DNA of 64,000 nt from Poa pratensis (taxonomy: Eukaryota > Streptophyta > Magnoliopsida > Poales > Poaceae): the NCBI GenBank assembly GCA_947311845.1, contig CAMZMU010000027.1:50727058-50791057 (forward strand). The letters run 5' to 3'. The stretch's first letter is position 1, and every line of letters begins with the position of its first letter. Under the pieces are notes generated by a model. The model did no database searches. It was given only the letters and a program-made list of their open reading frames with translations, and was not told the origin of the DNA. Of the stretch, positions 19,956 through 29,427 are shown in pieces. The position numbers and the translations under genes were made by a program.

Positions 19956-20465
19956 CTACGCATCCTTCTTCTTCTTCTTGGAGGCCAAAGCTTCCGCGTG
20001 ATCGCCGTCTTGGCGATGACGCTTGGGGGCCTTCGGCTTCTCGACGTCGCCGTCGTAGCCGTCCTCGTCCTTGTCATCGACGGCCGCGTCCTTGGCTGCG
20101 GGCGCAACCTCGCTCTCCTCCCCGCCGGCTGCCTCCTCCTCGGAGGGGGTTCCATGCGGGTTCAACACCTCGTACAGAGATGCGGGGGCTGCCTCGTTCC
20201 CGTCGGGCGTGTCGTCCTCCTCCTCCTCGTCGTCGTCCTCCTCGTCGTCGTCGTCCTCCTCTGCGGGGGTATCCACTTCCGACGAAGAACGCGGCGAAGG
20301 GGTGTCGTCGAGCCCGTAGAAGAGATCGAGTTGCTCGACTTCTGACGGCGATGGCTCGACGGAAGAAGCAGTATTCGAGCCATTGCCGCTCGAGGATGAA
20401 GACAACGGTGATTGGCCTTCGCCGCCGGACTCCTCGCTGGTGGCGCCGGTACCCCACTCGGCCAT
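19956..20465 (-). CDS. Acidic nuclear-type protein of the inner Harbinger-like element
   Basis: 169 residues from the ATG at 20465 (GCCATGG context). The first 55 residues are Ser-rich. A long Asp/Glu run fills about residues 68-88, and a Lys-rich C-terminus ends with five consecutive Lys before DA, a plausible nuclear localisation signal. No catalytic motif. Acidic low-complexity proteins of this sort recur in non-autonomous grass DNA elements; a second decayed one lies at 37634-38088 here. Function unknown. Confidence 0.5.
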   Translation of the reverse strand: MAEWGTGATSEESGGEGQSPLSSSSSGNGSNTASSVEPSPSEVEQLDLFYGLDDTPSPRSSSEVDTPAEEDDDDEEDDDEEEEDDTPDGNEAAPASLYEVLNPHGTPSEEEAAGGEESEVAPAAKDAAVDDKDEDGYDGDVEKPKAPKRHRQDGDHAEALASKKKKKDA

Positions 20466-20808
20466 GGCGTCGAATAGAATGACATCGACGTGCGCCCGCG
20501 AGGATGGTTAGATATTGCTGCCAAGCGGCGGCGGTTGCATGCCCACACGAACCGGCGGCGGTTGCCGTAACGCGGAGCGACGCGGCGGTTGCTGGCGGCG
20601 GTTCGTGCGCCCGCAAGGTGTTCGACAGTTCGCTCTAATTTCGGCCCGTTTGGGGGTGGGTCTTTGGGGAGTACCGCTGTGGGCGGCCTCTAAATGTTGA
20701 CCAGACACATGTCCGGCACCCTCCAAAGGAGGCCCAATTGGGGGGTGCCGGACACACATTTAAAGGCCCCGGTGGAGATGCTCTTAGAGGCCCGTGGAGA
20801 TGCTCTTA

Positions 20809-21290
20809 TATATTGTGTTATAGTCTTATAGTGTGAATCGATGTATTTAACAAGACAATATACCTATAACACACTATTTTTTTCCAGTGATCACAGTACT
20901 CTCGCCCACGCGTCTGCGGCGTGGACAGTCAACATAGATAGCAGGCCGGGTCGTCACAGACGGAAGAGGAAGTGTGAAAGCTAAAGCTCAAAACCCCCGC
21001 GGCTTTATCCACCAAATGTACTACGTACTGTTTTTTAGACCGTAGCCCTGCTCTGGCGCCTCCTACTCAGCCTACTCAGCAGCCTAGACCCATTCATGGC
21101 CATGTCTCGCCACCCCACCACCACTCCTCACCCACTCCGCTACCCCTTCCCCGCCCGCCCCCATTAAAACCACCCGTGAGCTAGCCCCGCCGCGACACCC
21201 TACCCATCCATCGCCGCGCGACGTGCTCCGTCTCTGTCCCTCTCGACCGCTGCTCTCTCTGCGCGACTGCGTTGCCTGACGGCGGCGGCG
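20809..21290 (+). promoter_or_regulatory. Promoter and 5' leader region of the ARF3-like gene
   Basis: Only about 485 bp separate the nested Harbinger elements from the ARF start codon, so they sit in or near its promoter. No clear TATA box was seen. TGTCTC, the core auxin response element, occurs at about 21103. An upstream ORF is present (separate entry). Confidence 0.5.
21096..21167 (+). other. Upstream ORF in the presumed ARF leader (23 codons)
   Basis: ATG at 21096, a second in-frame ATG two codons later, stop TAA at 21165-21167. It ends 123 bp before the main ATG and the product would be Pro-rich. uORFs are known to restrain ETTIN translation in Arabidopsis. Here the transcript start is not known, so its inclusion in the mRNA is inferred. 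Confidence 0.4.
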
Positions 21291-24200
21291 ATGATGGGCA
21301 TCGACCTCAACACCGTGGAGGAGGAGGACGAGGAGGAGGGCGGTCGTCCGGCGGTGGGAGGCACCGTGTGCCTGGAGCTGTGGCACGCCTGCGCCGGCCC
21401 CGTGGGCCCGCTGCCTCGCAAGGGCAGCGCCGTCGTGTACCTGCCGCAGGGCCACCTCGAGCACATCGGGAAGCTGCGGCGGCCGCGGGATCCACGCTGC
21501 CCCCCCACGTCTTCTGCCGCGTCGTCGACGTCAATCTCCAGGTGCGTGCGTTTCCGCGTATGCTGCCGCTCGTGTTGTTGTATCATTCAGGTGTCAGCCA
21601 GTGTGTTCGACCCATTGGGCAACCTGAGAGAGTTTGCTGTGCAGGCGGACGCCGCGACGGACGAGGTGCACGCGCGGGTCTCGCTGCTGGTGGACAACGA
21701 GGTACTACCACTGATCTGAAGTTCTGCACATGTAGTGATAGTACATGGGCTTGTTCAATGTGCGTCGAATAATCAATGGCCTGCTCGTTCCACGAACCCA
21801 AGAGGCGGGCGCGGGACGGGGAGGACGAGGACTCCTGCGATGACGCCGACGCCGTGAAGCGGCTCGCGCGGATTCCGCACATGTTCTGCAAGACACTCAC
21901 GGCGTCCGACACCAGCACGCACGGGGGTTTCTCCGTGCCGCGCCGTGCCGCGGAGGACTGCTTCCCGCCGCTGGTAGGCACATGGCGTTTATGAGGAAGG
22001 GGATTCTGTTCACTGGCTCAGAGTGGCTTGGCGGTGACTGTTTTGCTTGGCTTACGCAGGATTACAGCCAGCAGAGGCCGTCTCAGGAGCTCGTGGCCAA
22101 GGATCTGCACGGCACTGCGTGGAGGTTCAGACATATCTATCGAGGTACCGCAAGAGTGATTCACTGGCTTAGCTTCAACTTATTTGTTTGTTAGGCTGGG
22201 GATCCAGGTGCACCTGTCACCATGTAGGAGTTACACAACGCATCATGTGTTCAAAAGGCATGAGAGATGTCTTATTTAGATGTTCATAATTAAACAACGC
22301 TGTCGAATGTTGGCCATCTGCATTTGCTTCCGTTCACGCGGTAGTCTTTTGGCTGTGCTCACCCTGCAGAGATATCAAGTTTGCAGCAGATGCTTCTTGT
22401 ATTATTTCTGCGGAACATGGCATACTCTTACAGCCATTGATAACCGTTGGAATTTGAAGAAACCTTGAGAAATTTGTGGGCCTGAGGTTTTCTAATAGGT
22501 CTGCTTCAAACTGTTACAGGCCAGCCACGGAGGCACCTTTTAACCACTGGATGGAGTGCATTTGTCAATAAGAAGAAGCTTGTCTCTGGGGATGCAGTGC
22601 TGTTCCTCCGGTACTGATTTGTAGCTCATGATGCCATTCACTGGAACTTAATCTAGCTTTGCATGTGTCAATGATTTCTTATTCTCCTCCAGAGGTGAAG
22701 ATGGAGAGCTTAGGTTGGGAGTGCGCAGAGCTGCCCAGCTAAAAAATGCATCTCATTTTCCAGCACTTGGTAACCAGGAATCCATTCACAGTAGTCTCGG
22801 TAACATTGCCAATGCTGTCGCCACAAAAAGTATTTTTCACATCTACTACAATCCCAGGTATACACTTTCCTGATTGTTTTCACAATTATATCAAATGTAT
22901 GCATTAACATCCTCCCTTTCGACCATAATAATAAGAGATGGTTGGACCAATACACTGTTCTAATGATTTCCAGACGAGTTATACATGCCGGCGATCCTAA
23001 TAAGAAAAAGATTGGACAATGCACAGTTATGGTGCTCTCTTAGAACAGGTTATACAATGCCCGCTGTGGTACCATAAATAGTACCGACTAATCAGACCTC
23101 TGTTTCCTGTTTCTTAATAGCAAGTCCTGAACCCCACATCATATATGGACAACATCACTCATTCAGAAACTTCATGACATGTCAGTTCAGTGAAAACTAT
23201 CTGCGAGTACCCATTCTTAAGACTGCATGGCACATATTTTTTTAATAGAATCACGATTTATTGCCAGGGGAAGCAGTTTTCAGTTGCTTCTTATTCTTCG
23301 TTGCTTTACCCAATCCAACATTTTGCATCTCATTTCACTGGTCTACCCGAATAATGTTTTCTCATACAGGCTAAATCATCTCATATTCTCATTACATGTG
23401 ATCGTCAAGGTCATTAGAGTCTGGCACAGTGCACATCAGAGGGAGCCATTTAGATTTGTGAGGTCATATATGTCATGTTTCATGCACTAACCAACTATCC
23501 CCAAAATTTGAACTAATGAAAAGGGTAGTGCAATCCACATATACTGTAAAAATATACTCGTATTTGTATTTCATATTTGGGAATTGAGATTTCGGTTACT
23601 ACTTTTCACTGAAAAGTTTTCAGTGCTTTTTTATGCTCATTTGGCACTAATTGCATAATTTCGGATGTGCTCTATCGCATTTTGAAGTAAAATCAGGAAA
23701 GAACATTTAAATTAATTCATCAGCATGGATAATTCTTTTTTTGAAATAAAAAATGCAGACAAGTAATAATTTGCAAATAAAACTATGCAGATAAGTAATT
23801 ATTTGTTTTATTTCTCATGATGTTTGTGCATTTCTCCTGCGCAAGTTGGAGAGTTCTTTCTTTTTGAATTAACAATTCTCTTCGATTCCAGGATCTAGAT
23901 GATGAGATAGTTAAAAGTAAAAATATAATTGTACACATTTTTGTTTTCTAGGAGTATCTGTCTCTCTTGTAGTATGTCATTATGTTAGTTCCTATCTCAA
24001 ATAATTTCATTGGACTTACAGGTTATGCCAGTATGAGTTCATTATACCATCTTGGAAGTTCATGAGAAGCTTCAGTCAACCTTTTTCTGTTGGAATGAGA
24101 TTCAAAATGAGATATGAAAACGAAGATGCTTCGGAAAGAAGGTACGGACGTTCGGTAAACAGTTAAATTATCTTCTGTGAGCAACACGTCAGAGTTATTA

Positions 24201-26566
24201 TTTTTTTTCACATGGTTATGGGTAAAATTTGTTTTTCAGGTCCACTGGGTTAATAATTGGGAGTAGAGAGTCAGACCCAAAGTCGCGTGGTTCAAAATGG
24301 AAATGCTTGGTGGTATGTTATCCTCGATCTTGCTTGACACACCAGATTTATGTATGAGCAATTGAGCATAGTACTCCATATGTCTTTGATTGTATGTAAC
24401 GTTTATGAGCATAGTCATTATGTGTCTTGGATTACAGCATTTTTGTGTTTTATGCCTACTTTTGATCAGTTACGAATTACGGTATGCCAGCTTGAACCGC
24501 TACATTATAACCACCTGCCACACTCTTCTTTAGAGCACCGCAGTTACACTTGTCCTGCTCCTAAATTAATACTGGAGCTTCGGCTCTGACTTTTCAACTT
24601 CGGTATATATGCTATTGATCTGATAAGATGCATCTAATTCAGCTGAATCAGATAATTCATAAACTACAAGCTGAAATTCCTTTTTATAGATGAAATTGCA
24701 GTTTTACTTGTTTCAAGTCAAGATGATCATAAGCGAACTGAGCCTAGCTCAGCTGGTTTGGTTCCTTGTGGTGGAACCGGCCCACCCAGGTTCAAGTCCC
24801 AGACTTGGCATGAGTGCTCGCATTTTCCTGGATTTTTCAGGATTTAACCGGCGCTATGCTTTCAGTGGTAGGTGACGTGCCCGTCAACAGCGAGGCGCCC
24901 GTGGTGACTTCGTCAGCCTCAAGATCTGCCGGACCAGTCTCTCGGAGGTGCTCATAGGGGTAGGGTTTGCGTGCGTGCGTTCATAGGGGTGTCTGTACGT
25001 GCGTGTTTATGAGCGTCTGCGTCTGTACCGTGTTTCTCAAAAAAAGTCAAGATGATCATAAGTTCCCATTGGCAGAACAATAAAACAAGGTTAATACCTT
25101 GTGATGTGCTAAGTTTAATGCTTCGCAAAATTCTCACAAGGAATATGTGCTTCTTGGTTTCCTGGATTGCCTAGAATGCAAGATTTCGAACTACATTTTA
25201 CAGTTATGCTGAACAAACAATCTTAGTTATGTACTTTGTTATATTCACTTCCATTAGATTCTTTATCGTTTGAGATACAGTATTATGGATACAGTATTAT
25301 GTTGACTGACGGACAACTTGGCAGGTGAGATGGGATGATGATGTAGAGAGCTGTCGGCCTAATAGGGTATCTCCTTGGGAAGTTGAGCTTACTGGATCAG
25401 TTTCGGGATCTCATCTGTCCACTCCCCATTCAAAACGGCTGAAGCCATGCTTTGCCCAAGTCAGTCCAGATGTGTTGCTTCCAAGTAGGTTGCATTGGAA
25501 GTAAAAAATAAATGATAATTTGCAACACTGTTTGCCCCCTGCTGAACTTTCTTTTTGCCATTTTTGCAGGTGGAAGTGTTTCTTCGGATTTTGCGGAATC
25601 TGCCAGATTCCACAAGGTCTTGCAAGGTCAAGAATTATTGGGTTTTAAAACCCATGATGGTACTGTTAATTCAGCTTCTCAAAGGTCTGAAGCAAGAAAT
25701 TTTCATTACACTGATGGTCGGAGTTGCTCTATCAACACGAGTAACATCGTAGGGGTTCCAGGACTTGGTTCTAGAATCCCACCTGAAAACCGTGGGTTTT
25801 CCTACCACTGCTCAGGCTTTGGGGATTCTCAAAGATTCCAAAAGGTCTTGCAAGGTCAAGAAGTGTTTCGTCCTTATCGGGGAGGAACTTCGTCTGATGC
25901 TGTTATCAGAGGTTCTGGCTTCAGCCAACCTGATGGAAACCATGCATCTGGTGCAACATATAATTGGCTTACGTCACAAGGATGCGATTACCGTGGGCCA
26001 ACAGCACCAACAATGCCTCAAGCATCCTCTCCATCATCTGTGCTAATGTTTCCTCACACTACTTCCAGGATGCCTGGCTTTGAATATGTACACAGAAGCC
26101 TGGATAAGGATGAGAGTATTAGAGATATTACTGTCAGCTCTACTCAAGATACGGGAAGAACCAATCGTACATTACCTCTCTGGCCTCATATTGTTTCAGG
26201 CAAAAATTGTACTGGAGCTGGGAAGGTACATTTGCCCATCAGAGGTTCAGAGCATGAACCAAATGACAAGGATGTTCACACAAATGGCTGCAAAATCTTT
26301 GGTATCTCTTTGACAGAAAAGGTTCGAATTCGAGTAAGTGATGAAGTGGATTGTGACAGTGCCAATTATCATCCTCAGCTCCAGCATTCAAGGCCACAAA
26401 TGCTGAAATCATTAGGCAACAGTTGTGCCACTGTAAGTTCTCCGTGACATTCTTTGGTAGCTTCATGGTGTAATTGTTTGTTAACTGAAATTGTTTCCAG
26501 GTTCATCAGCAAAGGCCTGCTACTGGCTTGGTGGTTGACGTTTCTGCGGTTGATATGATGATCTGA
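21291..26566 (+). CDS. ARF3: Auxin response factor, ARF3/ETTIN type, with a frame disruption in exon 1
   Basis: Transcription factor that controls auxin-dependent organ polarity and patterning. Eleven exons with GT-AG boundaries: 21291-21541, 21645-21701, 21803-21973, 22060-22144, 22520-22610, 22693-22857, 24022-24141, 24240-24312, 25325-25484, 25570-26432 and 26501-26566. Exons 3-6 encode the B3 domain ([21 protein letters not shown] onward, to [10 protein letters not shown]). Exons 7-9 encode the ARF dimerisation and auxiliary domain. Exon 10 encodes the long middle region with two KVLQGQE blocks. There is no C-terminal PB1 domain, as expected of ARF3/ETT; the protein ends [11 protein letters not shown]. 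The exons total 2102 bases, one short of 701 codons: in exon 1 the frame before about 21460 and that after about 21510 differ by one base, near a run of seven C. The start of exon 3 is the least certain boundary. Otherwise it would encode about 700 residues. Confidence 0.9.
24734..25045 (+). mobile_element. Au-like SINE in intron 8 of the ARF gene
   Basis: 312 bp flanked by the 17-bp duplication GTCAAGATGATCATAAG (24717-24733 and 25046-25062). The head carries perfect RNA polymerase III boxes: A box TAGCTCAGCTGG at about 24749 and B box GGTTCAAGTCC at about 24790. The tail ends TGTTTCTCAAAAAAA. It lies on the sense strand of the ARF gene, far from both splice sites. Confidence 0.88.
25614..25634 (+). 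promoter_or_regulatory. tasiR-ARF target site A
   Basis: 21 bases in exon 10 (AAGGTCTTGC followed by AAGGTCAAGA and A) that are fully complementary to the conserved TAS3-derived tasiR-ARF as I know it. Encodes KVLQGQE. Cleavage here limits ARF3 expression to one side of the leaf. Confidence 0.88.
25842..25862 (+). promoter_or_regulatory. tasiR-ARF target site B
   Basis: Same 21 bases as site A, 228 bases downstream, in the same frame and again encoding KVLQGQE. Paired sites are characteristic of ARF3/ETT genes and confirm the subfamily independently of the DNA-binding domain. Confidence 0.88.
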
Positions 26567-27766
26567 TTCATCTCTCTATCCTGTGACAAGCAAGACCTAC
26601 TGCAATATACATGAAAGTGATACTGAAGGGCGCAAAACCTACACCTGGCCATTCATACCTTTATGCTCAGTTGCCGCCAACTTCCATGTTTTCTCATGTT
26701 CCATCACATCCTGGTCGATGAATTGAGGATATGCTTATCGAATTTGTAATGCACTTTCAGGATTTAACTCTTTTATAACCTCTGTCTTAAGTTCTTAAGC
26801 ACTCTTTTAATCAGCATCTATGTTGCACGATCTATTTGTATGTTTGTAAACCGTATCTTGTTACTTATTTGGATTTCTACCATTTAATTTCTATGGGCAG
26901 ACTGTTCTTTGAATTAACACCATTTATTTGCAATTGTCTTGGTTTTGTTTTAGCTCACCGTCCCTTGTGTTAACCGTCACTTCATAACATCGCACCCTCA
27001 GATTCCATGAGGTGTTGCGGGGCAAAACAGCAACGAATAGAATTGTGCAACATTTTATATTACTTGCGAAATCGGAGACTTGAATTCAAGACACCAGAAC
27101 TCTCATACCATGTTAAGATAGCTTAAGTCTGAACTGATGGAGAACATTTGTAGCAGCTGGCCAGCAGTGGTTCCATGTCAACTTGTTTTGACGTTTTCGA
27201 TTTATATGATCGTCATAAAGATTTGTTGGGCCTAGGTTGAATAAATGAAGTAATTCAAAACCGTTTGCATCTCTTTGACGAAGAGGTCTGGGTACGGTCA
27301 AATTTTGGATCAGGTAGGTTTTTCATTAGGCCAAGAGTTAGCTACTGATTTAATTGTGCCTTCTCTTTCACACAGCTATGGACATTTCATTTCAAACTAC
27401 CATATACATATACATGGATGGAGACGAGTCTTAATGAGGTTTAGCAGTGTGGCTGTGCAGGACAATCCTGGCATTTCAAGAAACATGGAAAGTCTAAAGC
27501 AAAAGACAAGATCCAATATTCCTTTTTTTCCCCAAATGTTCCAACAAGCTAAAATCATTAAGGCTTGTCCATCACGTATGTCAAACCTGGATTCTGAACT
27601 TTGTTGGGCTGGGATATAACTACCCTTCTCCCCATCAGCCACAGGTTGGTTCTCGTTGGACGACTCTTTCGCATATGAGTTCACATTGTTTATGTATATC
27701 CGTGATAAGATCGTTCCTAGGCTGCACGTATCCAATGAATTCTTTTGTGAGATAACGCAACATAAT
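26567..27766. other. ARF 3' region and intergenic stretch
   Basis: The ARF 3' UTR probably covers the first 200-300 bp. No further gene is supported. AT-rich, with no mobile-element ends found. Confidence 0.5.
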
Positions 27767-27783
27767 TTTTTAATTAGCTAACT

Positions 27784-29328
27784 TTTTTATAGATAAAGAG
27801 CATATATTAATATCACGAAGATACCAATTACACCCAGCCTCTGCAACAACGCAATAACCGAAGGTATTACGGATGCACACAGCTGAAAAACAATAAGAAG
27901 AAGAACTAAAAAAAGAAAAGTCCTGCTACAGAGTTACAGTCCTAGCAGCAGCACAACCACCACCAAGCCAACACGTGATGTCCAATTCTTCAAAAGCAAC
28001 GCCTTCAAGAAGGAAACAGTGCCAGGCACAACCAATTAAGGTCAGACCTTGGATTTTCACCCTGAAGATAGTCCTCGCTCTCAAAACAATGTTTTCAGCA
28101 AGACCATTGCCAGGCACAACCAATTAAGGCCAGACCTTGAATTTTCACCCTGATAGGTAGGACTTTGAACTTCACCTGTGTTATCGCCCCCGCTTACATA
28201 CTGCTACCACGATTTCTGAAACTCCGAGTCAGTTCCTCATAAACACAAAGGCTCTAGACACCATTGCCAGTCCTTCGATCACAGCTTCCATGACATTCTC
28301 CCTCTGGTTTCACCATGGATTTGCCCATGAGAGCAACAAAGTAGAGCTTCACGCCGCTACCTCCGGCGTGACGGAATACACCCGATCTAGCAGTTTCTAG
28401 GCATTAGCCAGTTGGAGATCGCCGGCGGAGCCTTCCGGAATCCGACACTCTGCCGGATCAAAGAGGGCATGCATCACAGAGATCTTCATCTTGCGCAATT
28501 CGGAACCCACGGACTGCTAACCACCATTATTCTTGTCGAACCAGCAGTCCCTGCACCGCCGACCGACTCCCGGCGATCGGAAAGAGCGGGTCGACCTCCA
28601 GCCCAGGAGGGCCCAAGGCAGATCAGGCTCGAGCGCCGCAAAGCCATCGGCTTCAGCGCCGCCGCCATGGCTTGACCGTGCGGCCGTCGCATGGCATGGT
28701 CGCGCCGCCGCCATCGGCCTGCTACACTGTGCCCACCGCTCCGTCCAGCACGCCTCACAGACCTGCAGATCGGCCGCTCCAAAACACCGGCAGCCCGTGG
28801 GCTTGGCCACCAACGAAAGCGGCAGAGCAGGGGCGACCATATGCCGTCGACGGCCAGACCATGCTAGAGGACATGGGGAGGCGGCACACAGATCCACCCA
28901 AATCAATTCGAATTTCCAAATCCGCCCGATCCCAAGCTTGCTCCTCTGCCCGGCCATGGCGCGCCACCAGAGAAGGCCTCCGCCGCCACCCCGACACAGG
29001 GACGCCGCTCTGGTCGCTGCGCATCAACGTACCGGCCATCACCGCCCCAGCAGCTCCAGCGGCCATCTCCGGCGCCCACCAACCCAGACCTCTCGGCGAC
29101 TGGGCCCGCCGCCACCGCGGCGAGGGCCGGCGGCAGGGAGCACGGCATGGAACGACCTTGGCGGCGAGCTCGGGGTCGCCCCGGTGTCGCCCTGGGGATG
29201 ACACTGGGGCGGGAGGCAGAGGGATAGGAGGGGAGAGGTGGTGGGCGGCGGCGGCACGGACGGCCTGGCGGCGGCGGCGCGGGGCTGGGAACCCTAGGGA
29301 ACTCGCGAGCAGAAAAACCAGTTTTGAA
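27784..29328 (-). mobile_element. Internally deleted LINE-type retroposon
   Basis: TTTTTAATTAGCTAACT is duplicated at 27767-27783 and 29329-29345. On the minus strand the element starts with a GC-rich 5' region at 29328 and ends in a 3' UTR-like segment (GGCTGGGTGTAATTGG, then TATATGCTCTTTATCTATAAAAAA). That is the usual end of grass L1-like elements, with the A run at the left. At 1.5 kb it has both a 5' leader and a 3' tail but no reverse transcriptase, so the middle is missing. It contains a direct duplication of about 50 bp (near 28020 and 28105: AGGCACAACCAATTAAGG). The minus-strand GC-rich frames have no recognised domain. Confidence 0.8.
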
Positions 29329-29427
29329 TTTTTAATTAGCTAACTAAATCAGACGGTACAATAACATAGCAGTACATCCATTAAATTATATGCCGGAGAT
29401 CCCTGGGAGTGCAGCATGAGATCGAAC

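Larger units (their letters stand above)
18304..20783. mobile_element. Inner PIF/Harbinger-like element with two convergent genes
   Basis: Left terminus GAGCATCTCTACCGGGGGCC; right terminus, reverse complemented, GAGCATCTCCACCGGGGCC. TTA flanks at 18301-18303 and 20784-20786. Subterminal GC-rich inverted words (GTGCCGGACA, GGGGGTGCCG) recur at both ends, near 18420-18475 and 20710-20755. It carries a + strand gene (18925-19521) and a - strand gene (19956-20465) pointing at each other. No transposase domain is recognisable. Confidence 0.8.
16701..20805. mobile_element. Outer PIF/Harbinger-like element (hosts a nested copy)
   Basis: Left terminus GAGCATCTCCACCGGGGGCC; right terminus, reverse complemented, GAGCATCTCCACGGGCCTC. 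TTA flanks at 16698-16700 and 20806-20808, the typical PIF/Harbinger target duplication. The interior to 18300 holds minus-strand coding remnants (16885-17190 and about 17600-17800). A second element is inserted 19-22 bp from the right end. No DDE transposase was seen, so it would be non-autonomous. Confidence 0.75.

Noticed and set aside
24734..24810. tRNA gene
   Set aside because: A and B boxes are perfect but the cloverleaf is not, and the sequence continues as a SINE with target duplications.
28503..29343. Large GC-rich ORFs on both strands
   Set aside because: Lie within the retroposon 27784-29328, have no domain and arise from high GC with few stops.
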